From assembly GCA_949927415.1 (NCBI GenBank), contig CATLFB010000002.1, forward strand, positions 62,001 through 126,000: 64,000 bases of DNA, in the 5' to 3' direction. The translations under genes and the position numbers were made by a program. Within the stretch, counting starts at the first letter, position 1. Every line of letters begins with the position of its first letter. Of the stretch, positions 42,597 through 51,175 are shown piece by piece. The notes beneath the pieces are model-generated. The model was not told where the DNA came from, did no database searches, and saw nothing but the letters and a program-made list of their open reading frames with translations. This DNA comes from an uncultured Candidatus Melainabacteria bacterium (GTDB lineage: Bacteria; Cyanobacteriota; Vampirovibrionia; Gastranaerophilales; Gastranaerophilaceae).

Positions 42597-43430
42597 ATGC
42601 AAAAAATTAAAATAACAAAAATGCAGGGACTTGGAAACGATTTTGTAATCCTTGACTATGAAGAATACGAAAAGACAGGGCTTTCGCTTGAAGATTTGGC
42701 CCGCAAACTCTGCGACCGTCACTTTGGAATAGGGGCAGACGGAATGATAATCCCCAAAATAGACACCAATTCGGCCGACATTGGCTGGTATTTTTACAAC
42801 TCTGACGGCTCAACCGCCCAGATGTGCGGAAACGGTATGAGATGTTTTGCAAAATACGTTTACGACAAAAAACTTGTCGACAAAAAACAATTCAGCGTCG
42901 AAACCCTCGCAGGCATTATAAAACCGGAACTTCTGGATAACGGGCTTGTGAAAGTTGATATGGGCGCACCGATTTTGGAAGACGCCAGAATACCATTCAA
43001 AGGAGAGAGAAAGCTAAAAGTTTTGAATAAAGAATTTGAAATTTTTCCGGTCTCAATGGGCAACCCTCACTGCATAATTTTTACCGACGAAGACCCGCTT
43101 GAATTGGCGAAAACTTACGGCGAAAAAATCGAAAAACATGAATTTTTTCCGGAAAAAACAAACACCGAATTTGTAAAAGTTATTTCGCGGGATGAAGTTG
43201 ATATGCGCGTTTTTGAGCGCGGCTGCGGAATCACGCTTGCCTGCGGCACGGGAGCATGCGCAACCGTTGTGGCTGCTGTTTTAAATAACTTAACAGAACA
43301 AAAAGTGAAAGTTAATCTTCTCGGCGGGTCTGTAATCATTGAATGGCAAGGGTCGAAGGAAAAATTAAATGAACATGTTTTCATGACGGGCCGCGCGGAT
43401 TACAGCTTTTTTGCAGAATACATCTTGTAA
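42597..43430 (+). CDS. dapF: Diaminopimelate epimerase
   Basis: It converts LL- to meso-diaminopimelate for lysine and peptidoglycan synthesis. The 277-residue protein has the two catalytic cysteines, C77 in QMCGNGMRC and C216 in LACGTGAC, and the N-terminal KMQGLGNDFVILD. AGGAG precedes the ATG, and TATAAT lies about 35 bases upstream. The gene ends 57 bases before rpsF and may be transcribed with it, although an AT-rich promoter-like region lies between. Confidence 0.96.
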   Translation: MQKIKITKMQGLGNDFVILDYEEYEKTGLSLEDLARKLCDRHFGIGADGMIIPKIDTNSADIGWYFYNSDGSTAQMCGNGMRCFAKYVYDKKLVDKKQFSVETLAGIIKPELLDNGLVKVDMGAPILEDARIPFKGERKLKVLNKEFEIFPVSMGNPHCIIFTDEDPLELAKTYGEKIEKHEFFPEKTNTEFVKVISRDEVDMRVFERGCGITLACGTGACATVVAAVLNNLTEQKVKVNLLGGSVIIEWQGSKEKLNEHVFMTGRADYSFFAEYIL

Positions 43431-43486
43431 AAATTTGTATTTCCATGCTATTATTGAATCATAGCCAAAATATAAAGGAGAAAACT

Positions 43487-43777
43487 ATGAAAACTTACGA
43501 ATTACTAACTGTATTTAAACCGAATTTAGATGCAGAAGAAGCAGATAAACAAATCGCAAAATTGAACGAAATGATTGTTGAATTCGGCGGAAAAGTTGAA
43601 TCTACAGACAAAATCGGCAGAAAAAAACTTGCATACGACATCCAGAACTTCCGTGACGGATTCTTTGCAACACTAATTTTGACATTGCCTGCAGAAAAAG
43701 TTGCCGAACTCAAAAGACAATTGAGATTAAACGACAACGTTTTAAGAACAATGTTTCTTGAAGCAAAATGTGCATAG
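43487..43777 (+). CDS. rpsF: Small ribosomal subunit protein bS6
   Basis: A 96-residue S6 protein: the start YELLTVFKPNLDAEEADKQIAKL, the middle GRKKLAYDIQNFRDGFFATL and the end LNDNVLRTMFLEAKCA are all diagnostic. The start is the ATG at 43487 behind AAAGGAG, 14 codons inside the open frame. The usual partner bS18 lies at 44758, with ssb between them. Here 500 bases of repeat DNA separate rpsF from ssb, and the rpsF stop codon TAG lies at the repeat boundary. Confidence 0.96.
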   Translation: MKTYELLTVFKPNLDAEEADKQIAKLNEMIVEFGGKVESTDKIGRKKLAYDIQNFRDGFFATLILTLPAEKVAELKRQLRLNDNVLRTMFLEAKCA

Positions 43778-44225
43778 ATGGATTTTCGGCAGAGTGGAGT
43801 GAGCGGGAGCGAACGGAACTCGTTACATCCGTAACTCCGTAGAGAGCGGCAAAATCGCGGGAGCGATTTGAAGCGAGCGTCTGGAGTAGGATGGCCGAAT
43901 AATCCAGACACATTGGGTCTGTCATACAGATGGCGCTTGTGAAGGAATTAGGCGCTGGACGCTCAGGATTAGGACAAAACCGCTAAGAAAGGTCAACGTC
44001 TTCTGACAAAACCCACAAAACTCCGACGACAATCGTCACATCCCCTCTACTGGTAGAGGAGAGGGTGGAATTTCAACTTAAGCTCGCTTATAGCGGAGCG
44101 AAAGTTAGAAATTCGGGTGAGGTGCTACGGTGCTACGCACGTAGGAACTTCGGAACTGAATTAGGTAGATGGCGCTTGGAAAGGACAATGTTTTACACAA
44201 TAACCGCAAAATCCAACGCTAAAAT
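43778..44225 (+). repeat. Modular repeat block 5, inside the rpsF-ssb-rpsR cluster
   Basis: A variant module B (about 43780-43913, ends TGGATTTTCGG and CCGAATAATCCA) starts at the rpsF stop. A full module A (43914-44128) and a head fragment (44128-44225) follow. The hairpin GTAGAGGAGAGGG and the boundary CTACGCACGTAG are present. The ssb gene begins 52 bases later. Confidence 0.85.
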
Positions 44226-44277
44226 CAACACCAAGAAACATCTCAAAGAAACATAAATATCGAAAAGAGGAAAATAA

Positions 44278-44679
44278 ATGTCATTAGCAAAATCAGTTGT
44301 AACCGGAACAGTATACAGAACGCCTGAAAAACGTTTTACACAAAACAACGTCGGCGTATCAGCATTTATACTGAACATCGGCGACAGAGACGAAATGCTT
44401 GTCAGAGTAATCTCAAAACGCAACACTCTTGATGAATTGGTTTCATCACTAAACAAAGGCGACAAAGTTCTTGTAGAAGGCCGGCTTCAGACAGCATCAT
44501 CAAAAATGGACGACGGAACCGAAAAAAGAATTTACGAAATCGACGCCAACACAATCGAAAGATGGGGCGAAATCACAGCTTCATCAGGCTCGCTTGATTA
44601 CGGCAGCGATGACATTGTAAAATTTGAATCTGACGATATGTCGAACGAATTAATAAACGAAGACGAAATTCCATTTTAG
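44278..44679 (+). CDS. ssb: Single-stranded DNA-binding protein
   Basis: The 133-residue protein has an OB fold (VTGTVYRTPEKRFT, FILNIGDRD, GDKVLVEGRLQT) and an acidic tail ending NEDEIPF, the conserved tip that recruits replication and repair partners. The position between rpsF and rpsR is the common bacterial arrangement. AAAAGAGGAAA lies before the ATG. Because of the upstream repeat block it may need its own promoter. Confidence 0.94.
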   Translation: MSLAKSVVTGTVYRTPEKRFTQNNVGVSAFILNIGDRDEMLVRVISKRNTLDELVSSLNKGDKVLVEGRLQTASSKMDDGTEKRIYEIDANTIERWGEITASSGSLDYGSDDIVKFESDDMSNELINEDEIPF

Positions 44680-44757
44680 GAAATTTTAGAAAAAAATTAG
44701 AAAGTAAAAAAACAGGTCGAGCGCGAACGCGCACAATAGAAAGGTAAATCAACAACA

Positions 44758-44988
44758 ATGGCAAGACAGGATCAAGATAAGAAAAAACGCAAAAACTGTT
44801 CATTATGTGCAGACAAAGTGACTTCTATCGACTATAAAGATGCCGCAAAATTGAAAAGATACTTAACAGAAGCAGGCAAAATTATACCTCGCAGAATCAC
44901 AGGCAACTGTGCAGAACACCAGCGTATGATTGCAAAAGCTATTAAAAGAGCAAGAGAAGCTGCAATCATTGATTACGTTTTCGACTAG
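44758..44988 (+). CDS. rpsR: Small ribosomal subunit protein bS18
   Basis: A 76-residue S18 protein with [58 protein letters not shown]-type core, the most conserved part of the family. Three cysteines (in the CSLC and GNC motifs) suggest the zinc-binding form of S18. It binds next to S6 on the small subunit. It follows ssb by 78 bases, and a long hairpin lies behind it. Confidence 0.96.
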   Translation: MARQDQDKKKRKNCSLCADKVTSIDYKDAAKLKRYLTEAGKIIPRRITGNCAEHQRMIAKAIKRAREAAIIDYVFD

Positions 44989-45021
44989 ACAACGTACGCG
45001 AAACAGTTAAATAAAACAACC

Positions 45022-45059
45022 ACAAGTCGTTAGTTAAAATAAAATAACTAACGACTTGT
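45022..45059 (+). terminator. 15-bp stem hairpin after rpsR
   Basis: ACAAGTCGTTAGTTA / TAACTAACGACTTGT, perfect, with an 8-base A-rich loop. No T run follows; instead the repeat boundary GCTACGCACGTAG begins at once. It may be a terminator whose T tract was displaced by the repeat. Confidence 0.6.
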
Positions 45060-45430
45060 GCTACGCACGTAGACGTATTGGAACAGGATTAGGTGAGAGG
45101 CGCTTGTGAAAGGATTAGACACGGAAGTGCAGAATTAGGACAAAACCGCTAAGAAAGGGCAACCTATTCTGACGCTTACCGCAAAATCCGACGACAATCG
45201 TCGCATCCCCTCTACTGGTAGAGGAGAGGGTGGAATTTCTACTTGAGCCCGCTTAAAGGTGCGAAAGTTAGAAATTCGGGTGAGGTGCTACGCACGTAGA
45301 CGTATTGGAACTGTCATACAGAAGCCGCTTGTGAAAGGATTAGGCACAGAAGTACAGGATTAGAAAATTGCGCTAGGAGAGAGCGAAGTCTTCTGACGAT
45401 TGTTGTGAAATTGTGACGGGTTATCACGCA
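45058..45430 (+). repeat. Modular repeat block 6
   Basis: A full module A (45058-45290) and a head fragment (45291-45430), each opened by CTACGCACGTAG. They fill the gap between rpsR and the glutamate-cysteine ligase gene. Confidence 0.85.
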
Positions 45431-45495
45431 CACAGACAAATTGTGGCTGAATTACCAGCCGCACCCGCAAAAACACCATTTGCCTCACTGCAGCA

Positions 45496-46821
45496 TTATT
45501 CACTTAAATATTTGACAAGCTTTGAAACATCCCTGCCCCACAGCCCGTTCCAATTTCGAAGGATTACATCAGCCGGACAAAGCCCCTCAAGCGTCAACTC
45601 TTTTATCGGCTCAAGAAACTTCTCTTCACAAGTATTCTTTTCAATCAAAGACTTTTCTGCAATATAAAGAATTTCTTTCGCGATTTCGCATGCCTCAATC
45701 CCGCGAATCTTTGCCTGCAAAGCGCTTTTCGGAATATTATACCGCAACTCCGCAAAATCCCGGTATGTAAATTCTTTGAACAACTCCTCAATTTCTGAAA
45801 TCGCACCTTCGCTGTACAAAATCCCCTTGTAAATCGCAAGCATTGAATACTTCATATTTTTGCCAACGCAATCATGGTTTCGGATTTCTATAAAGTTGCG
45901 AAGACGAACTTCAGGAAAATACAGATTTGCATGAAGTTTAAAATCCTCGATTTCCGCTTCAAAATCACAAAAACCGGAACTCATAAATTCTTCGAAATTG
46001 ATTTTTCCCTTGATTGGAACCGGCATTCCTTCGCGATTTATGAAAATCACAGGGCTTTTCAAAACATTATCGACATATTTGTCAAAAGAAAAATCCTCTT
46101 CCATTTTTCCGCAAAAACCGCAGCGGTCGTTATCAGTATTCAGCCAACTTAGGGCGCGGAAAGTTTTGTAACCTGTTTCGACGCCGCCCCGAATCGGAGA
46201 ATTTGCAAACATTGCTGTCATAAACGGCGTAAGCTTGTTTGCAATGTTGAATTTTCGAACAGCGTCAGCCTCATCTTTGAAATCAAAACAACCCTGAATT
46301 CCGGCGGTTTCTCTCATCATAACGTCAGACAGAATCCCCCACAAATACTGCGCCATGATTTTATAGCGGCGTTTCGGGATAAGGTGGATGTTTTTGTGGG
46401 TCGAAAGCGGCGAAACCCCGTATTCAAGAAGTTTTATATTGTATTTGTCAAGAATCGGCGCCATGAATTTGTTCAGCGAATCTATTTTCTTTTTTATATC
46501 AAAAATTGTTTTTTCTGGCTTGACGCTCAATTCAACCTGACTTCCGGGTTCAAGCGTAATTGTGTCATGCTCCTGTTTCAGACCGATAATGTTGTAATCG
46601 TCTGTTATATAATCCCAGTTTTCAGACTTTGCAAACGCACGAAGAAAATTACACACGCCAAAATCTCCCCCATAAGGCACGGCCTCTCTTGTTACAACCG
46701 AAATCGGAAGCCTTTCATATTCAAGCCCGACGCACAAATCTTCTTCCGTTTTACATCCTGTTGTAAAAAGCCTTAAAATATCTTCTCTTTCTAACTTTTT
46801 CTTAGTCTCTAACCGGTTCAC
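45496..46821 (-). CDS. gshA: Glutamate-cysteine ligase (plant/cyanobacterial-type)
   Basis: It makes gamma-glutamylcysteine from ATP, glutamate and cysteine, the first step of glutathione synthesis. The 441-residue protein has VGLEYERLPISV, then ITLEPGSQVELSVKPEKTIFDI, the core strand pair typical of the GCS2/EgtA-like family, and later GIQGCFDFKDEADAVRKFNIANKLTP and NSPIRGG. The start is a GTG at 46821 behind GGAGGGAAAT; the nearby ATG is followed at once by a stop codon. No gshB is next to it, so the product may be gamma-glutamylcysteine itself, or gshB is elsewhere. Confidence 0.88.
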   Translation of the reverse strand: MNRLETKKKLEREDILRLFTTGCKTEEDLCVGLEYERLPISVVTREAVPYGGDFGVCNFLRAFAKSENWDYITDDYNIIGLKQEHDTITLEPGSQVELSVKPEKTIFDIKKKIDSLNKFMAPILDKYNIKLLEYGVSPLSTHKNIHLIPKRRYKIMAQYLWGILSDVMMRETAGIQGCFDFKDEADAVRKFNIANKLTPFMTAMFANSPIRGGVETGYKTFRALSWLNTDNDRCGFCGKMEEDFSFDKYVDNVLKSPVIFINREGMPVPIKGKINFEEFMSSGFCDFEAEIEDFKLHANLYFPEVRLRNFIEIRNHDCVGKNMKYSMLAIYKGILYSEGAISEIEELFKEFTYRDFAELRYNIPKSALQAKIRGIEACEIAKEILYIAEKSLIEKNTCEEKFLEPIKELTLEGLCPADVILRNWNGLWGRDVSKLVKYLSE

Positions 46822-46914
46822 ATTTCCCTCCGTTGTAAATATACTATAACCATTATTAAAATATCAAATCAAATATTAAAAACATTAGCCTGTCTGTGCT
46901 ATTATATGGTTAGG

Positions 46915-47757
46915 ATGAATTACTTTGAACGCGCAAAATTTTTTAAAACAAAGAAACGTCTCGGCCAGAATTTTCTGATTAACGGGGACGTAATCAAGGC
47001 TATTATTGACGAAGCAAAAATTACAAAAGACGATATCGTAATCGAAATCGGGCCTGGTGTCGGATTTGTGACGGAGCAACTGGTGAAGCATGCCAAAAAA
47101 GTTATCGCAATCGAACTTGACGAAGACGCTATAAAAGAACTTAAAAAACTTGACGCTCCAAATCTTGAAATTATTCATCAGGACATTTTGAAAACTGATT
47201 TTTCTGAAATTGTGACCGAAAAAGTCAAAATCGTCGCAAACATTCCATACTACATCACAAGCCCGATTATCGCGCATTTGCTGGGTGAAGTCGATGATTT
47301 GTGCAACAAAAACAGAAACTTGATAAAAGATATAATCCTGATGGTTCAGGAAGAAGTAGCGCGCCGGATGGCGGCAGATGAAAATTCTCCTTCAAAGCAG
47401 TACGGACTTTTGACGATTTTGTCGCAATTCTGGGCTGATGTTGAGATTTTCAGACTTGTCGGTCGAAAATCATTTTATCCTGCGCCAAAAGTCAATTCGG
47501 CACTCGTGAAACTTGATGTCAGAGAGCGTCCGCTCATTGAATTGAGCGATTATGCGCATTTCAGAAAAACTGTCAAGGCCGCATTTGCACAAAGGCGCAA
47601 AAACATCAAAAACTGCCTTCTTCAGGGAGGTTTTCAACGCGAAAACATACAAAAATCGCTTGCTGCTCTTTCGATTGACGAAAACACACGCGGCGAAAAG
47701 CTTTCAATCGAAACTTTCGGTAAACTTTCTGAGGAATTGATGAAAAATGCTATATAA
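46915..47757 (+). CDS. ksgA: 16S rRNA dimethyladenosine transferase
   Basis: It dimethylates the two adjacent adenines near the 3' end of 16S rRNA during small-subunit maturation. The start KKRLGQNFLI, the SAM-binding EIGPGVGFVTEQL, the catalytic NIPYYITSPI and the C-terminal RRKNIKNCLLQ region are diagnostic. From the ATG at 46915 it has 280 residues; another ATG lies 9 bases upstream. TATTAT lies 7-14 bases before these starts, so the mRNA is almost leaderless. It overlaps ispE by 11 bases. Confidence 0.95.
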   Translation: MNYFERAKFFKTKKRLGQNFLINGDVIKAIIDEAKITKDDIVIEIGPGVGFVTEQLVKHAKKVIAIELDEDAIKELKKLDAPNLEIIHQDILKTDFSEIVTEKVKIVANIPYYITSPIIAHLLGEVDDLCNKNRNLIKDIILMVQEEVARRMAADENSPSKQYGLLTILSQFWADVEIFRLVGRKSFYPAPKVNSALVKLDVRERPLIELSDYAHFRKTVKAAFAQRRKNIKNCLLQGGFQRENIQKSLAALSIDENTRGEKLSIETFGKLSEELMKNAI

Positions 47758-48559
47758 AAAATCACTGCGAATCCAGTGCCCTGCAAAAATCAACCTTGAT
47801 TTAAAAATCACATCCAAACGCGAAGACGGTTTTCACAACATCGAAAGCGTAATGCAGACAATAAGCCTGTACGATTATCTGACGCTAAATATTAAGCCTG
47901 CAGAAAATTTCGAAATAAAACTCTCGGGCACAAGCCCCGAAATCCCTTACAACGAAAAAAATCTCGTACACAAAGCAATCCTGCTTTTTCTTGAAACGGC
48001 GAAACCTCAGCCGCAATTAATAGAAGTATTCATAGAAAAAAATATACCCGTCTCAGCAGGCCTTGCCGGCGGAAGCACGAATGCGGCGGGAATTTTAAAA
48101 GGCTTGAACGAAATATTCAAAAACCCCTTATCAAATTCCGAACTCCACAAACTTTGTTCAAAACTCGGTTCTGATTTGAACTTTTGCCTTGAAGGCGGCC
48201 GTCAGATGACAAGAGGCCGCGGCGAAATTCTTGAGCCTGTGGAATTTGAAGAATTTGAAGTTTCGCTGATTAAGCCGAAATCTCTTGGAATCAGTGCAAA
48301 AGAGGCTTACACAAAGTTCTCCGCAAAAAAATCGGCAAATGAGGCGGGCAGAGAAAATTTCAAAAACGATTTGGAATGGGCTGTCTTTGAGGATTACGAA
48401 GAACTCCAAACAATCAAAAAACTTTATCCCGCCTCAATGATGTCAGGTTCAGGCTCAACTTATTTTATGATTGGCGAAAATTTTGAGCCGTTAGACGGTT
48501 TTTGGGTTCAAAACGGTTTGAAGGCCGTGCCGGATGGTGTCAGGATTGTAGAAAAATAA
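47747..48559 (+). CDS. ispE: 4-diphosphocytidyl-2-C-methyl-D-erythritol kinase
   Basis: The GHMP kinase of the MEP isoprenoid pathway. The 270-residue protein has the N-terminal PAKINLDLKI, the ATP-binding PVSAGLAGGSTNAAGIL near residue 103, and the C-terminal MMSGSGSTYF. It phosphorylates CDP-methylerythritol in the cytoplasm. The start overlaps the 3' end of ksgA by 11 bases, the widespread ksgA-ispE pairing. Confidence 0.95.
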   Translation: MLYKKSLRIQCPAKINLDLKITSKREDGFHNIESVMQTISLYDYLTLNIKPAENFEIKLSGTSPEIPYNEKNLVHKAILLFLETAKPQPQLIEVFIEKNIPVSAGLAGGSTNAAGILKGLNEIFKNPLSNSELHKLCSKLGSDLNFCLEGGRQMTRGRGEILEPVEFEEFEVSLIKPKSLGISAKEAYTKFSAKKSANEAGRENFKNDLEWAVFEDYEELQTIKKLYPASMMSGSGSTYFMIGENFEPLDGFWVQNGLKAVPDGVRIVEK

Positions 48560-48676
48560 TCTTCGGCGATTGAATTAACGATAAATTACGGCGATTGATT
48601 TTTCGCTAATTCCGCCGATTTGCAAAATCTCGTCGATTGACCAGATTTCAGCGATTGCGCCAAAGGTTTTAGCAAA

Positions 48677-48708
48677 TAAAAAAGGCCGCCATTTCTGACA
48701 GCCTTTTT
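48677..48708. terminator. Bidirectional terminator
   Basis: AAAAAGGC / GCCTTTTT with a 16-base loop. It serves ispE on one strand and the Asn-rich protein gene on the other. Confidence 0.75.
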
Positions 48709-48729
48709 GAAAATATGGATTGGATATTA

Positions 48730-50430
48730 TTAATTGCCTAAGAAAATATATTTTGTCGGGTTTTCTTTAGCGATTCTTGCCGCTTCCTTGCCTGCAGCGT
48801 CGCGTGAAGGAAGACCTGTTGCAAGAACTTCATTATCGCAGTTGTAAACTCCGTAGTTTGCACCCGGATAACTTACCGGTTTGTAGAAGTTCATCTTTTT
48901 CGGCGGTTTTGATGTATCAACATCGCTTAATACAACATTGCCGTCTTTATAAACATAATCAACACCGTTTACGTTTACTTTGTCAAGAAGTTCGATTTTG
49001 CCTTTTCTTAAACCGTTGTTCTTGCCGAAAATTTGGTTGCGAAGTGCCATTATGTCTTTGTGATTCATCGGCTTGCCATCTGCGCGTTTGTATTTGCCCT
49101 GAACGATGTTGTACGGGTTGTCGCCTTGTGTTTTAATTTTTCCGTCTTTGCCTTTTACTTTGACGCCTGCGCGGACGAAATAATCATGCTTTGCAACACC
49201 GTCATCGCCGTCAACTGTCAGTTCGCATTTTTGCGGTTCTTGATTTACAACAGTATTGTTGTTTTCGTCTCCGTTGTTATTATTGTTTACGACAACATTG
49301 TTGTTATTGTTATTATCGTCGTTGTTGTTGTTTTCAACGGTGTTTTCTTCTGGTTTTGCACCCGGAAGTTTGTCGAAATCTTTTGCGTTGATTTCCGGAT
49401 GGTCGTTGCAGTATTTTGCAATTTCGTATGCGGCCGCAAGTTCTCTGTCATTAACCTTTTTGCCGGTCAATTCACCGTATGCAAGTTTCAGGATAATCGC
49501 TTTGTCTTCGTTAGAGATGTTCGGCATTCTCAAAATTGCCTTCATCATTTTCTGGTTAGCTTCGCCGCGAATTCTTGTTTCGATATTCTTTTCGCCTTTT
49601 GCAACAATTTCTTCTGCTGTGTTGCCGTTAAAGATGTCTTTGCCGCCGTTGTCTTTGACTGCAATGGCCGCTGCAATGGCCGGAATTACACCTGCAAGAA
49701 GTCCTCTGAGTGCGCCGACACCGGTTCTGTTTGAAGAAACAATTGTGTCGAGAAGTTCTTCCGAACCATTGTTGTGAATGCCGATTACGTTACTTGTAAA
49801 TTTCGCACCGACAATCGCTCCGGTTGCGGCACTTGCACCGAGTACGCCAAGTGCTGCAAGTGTTTTATACAGCCATGTCAAATCTTTTTCGCGTTCATAA
49901 CCTGCGTATTCCATGCCCTTTCGGATTGTGCCTTTTGAAACGCCGTAATCAGATGCCGCAGTTGCAATTTCATCAAGGTTGCCTTTGTTGTCAAAACCTG
50001 TGTAACCGCCAAAACGTTTTTTGTACTGATCGCTTGAAAATTCGCCGTTTACATAGAAATCTTCCGGATTTTCAGCAACAATTTTTCTTACATTTTCATC
50101 TTCTGCATATACATATCTGATGTTTGAATCTTTTGATGCATTTTTTGCGGCATTCATTTTATTCTGATCTATGAAAACCATTGTGTCATCAACGTTTGCC
50201 GCTGCTCTTTCGTTTTGCATTGTCTTTTTACCGAAAGAATTTGCCTGTTTTTGTGTAAGTTCCGGAATATCACGTTTGTATTCCGCAGCTTTGTCTTGTG
50301 CAAAAACATTCTGTGAATTTTTGTTGTTTTTCAGAGCTCTGGCTTTTACTCTGTCAAGTCTTGATCGTCTGTACTGTCCGTCTTCGTAACGGACTGACTG
50401 AGCAGAAACTCCTTTAACTGCATCTGTCAT
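48730..50430 (-). CDS. Asn-rich lineage-specific protein with two hydrophobic segments
   Basis: I do not recognise this 566-residue protein. Residues 1-100 are basic and polar. Two Gly/Ala-rich hydrophobic segments lie near 195-218 (TLAALGVLGASAATGAIVGAKF) and 240-262 (LRGLLAGVIPAIAAAIAV). An asparagine-rich low-complexity linker (about 365-405, runs of N, D and V) follows, then a lysine-rich C-terminal domain of about 160 residues with repeated K-G-x-x-x-Y elements. The start at 50430 is favoured by AAAGGGGA. It is probably membrane-associated. The gene downstream of 50669 has a similar hydrophobic helix, so the two may act together. Confidence 0.65.
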   Translation of the reverse strand: MTDAVKGVSAQSVRYEDGQYRRSRLDRVKARALKNNKNSQNVFAQDKAAEYKRDIPELTQKQANSFGKKTMQNERAAANVDDTMVFIDQNKMNAAKNASKDSNIRYVYAEDENVRKIVAENPEDFYVNGEFSSDQYKKRFGGYTGFDNKGNLDEIATAASDYGVSKGTIRKGMEYAGYEREKDLTWLYKTLAALGVLGASAATGAIVGAKFTSNVIGIHNNGSEELLDTIVSSNRTGVGALRGLLAGVIPAIAAAIAVKDNGGKDIFNGNTAEEIVAKGEKNIETRIRGEANQKMMKAILRMPNISNEDKAIILKLAYGELTGKKVNDRELAAAYEIAKYCNDHPEINAKDFDKLPGAKPEENTVENNNNDDNNNNNNVVVNNNNNGDENNNTVVNQEPQKCELTVDGDDGVAKHDYFVRAGVKVKGKDGKIKTQGDNPYNIVQGKYKRADGKPMNHKDIMALRNQIFGKNNGLRKGKIELLDKVNVNGVDYVYKDGNVVLSDVDTSKPPKKMNFYKPVSYPGANYGVYNCDNEVLATGLPSRDAAGKEAARIAKENPTKYIFLGN

Positions 50431-50668
50431 AATTTCCCCTTTCAAATTTGACTTTTTTCAAAATAGTGTGTGTCTATTTTTCCCCTATGTTTTTATAAAA
50501 AATTTTTGTCCGAAAAAATTGCATGCTGACATGGGTTTCGCTGCCATTGCATGCACGAAAAGCCTTATAAATAAAGCGTTTTGGGATTTTAAATTTTTCT
50601 TAATATTTTGTTACATTTTAAAATCTGCAGATTTAAAAACCTGTTAAATCCGGAATTATGGCGCAAAA

Positions 50669-51016
50669 TCAGGGCTTTCTCTTAAACAAATTCTTAAAGA
50701 AGTCACAAACTTTTTCGCCTGCACCTTTTATTAAAGCAGGCGCCGAACTTATTTTTCGAACACCCCAAACGATACCGGCCGCGGCGAGAATCCCGAAAAG
50801 AACCTTTTTCCATGCAGGCGTTTTGACAAGGGAGGTGTCTGTTGGTTTGTATTCATCTTGTTTGACGGGAGTTTTTAGAGGCGGAAGGTTGTAAACCGGA
50901 TACTGCGGGCTTCCGACAAAGCGCGCGGGTGTACCTGTGACGTATGCCGCCGCATCAAAATTTACAATTCCGGCATCTGCCAGCATATCTACACTAGAAA
51001 CCCAGTCTGTGGACAT
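50669..51016 (-). CDS. Small membrane protein with C-terminal helix
   Basis: I do not recognise this 115-residue protein. The N-terminal half is soluble and proline-rich (PVYNLPPLKTPVKQ). A single hydrophobic helix (about 72-88, FGILAAAGIVWGVRKI) and a basic tail end it. AAGGTAATG lies before the ATG. It reads towards the Asn-rich protein gene from about 240 bases upstream, possibly with a shared promoter. It is probably tail-anchored in the inner membrane. Confidence 0.65.
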   Translation of the reverse strand: MSTDWVSSVDMLADAGIVNFDAAAYVTGTPARFVGSPQYPVYNLPPLKTPVKQDEYKPTDTSLVKTPAWKKVLFGILAAAGIVWGVRKISSAPALIKGAGEKVCDFFKNLFKRKP

Positions 51017-51175
51017 AACATTACCTTAAAATTACTACCTTTATTATTTAAAGTATTTTGGGGGTGAAGAATTGCGCGTGAGAAAATTTTTGTTAATTTA
51101 TATTAATACAGTCGTCAAAAATTTCCATCCTTGCAGGCTATGCAAAAGACCGTTTTCGGGTGTATAATTTATTAC

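Noticed and set aside
49033-49734. A 233-codon valine/cysteine-rich frame on the plus strand
   Set aside because: It is the antisense shadow of the Asn-rich linker of the 48730-50430 protein; the composition follows from AAC/AAT codons read backwards.
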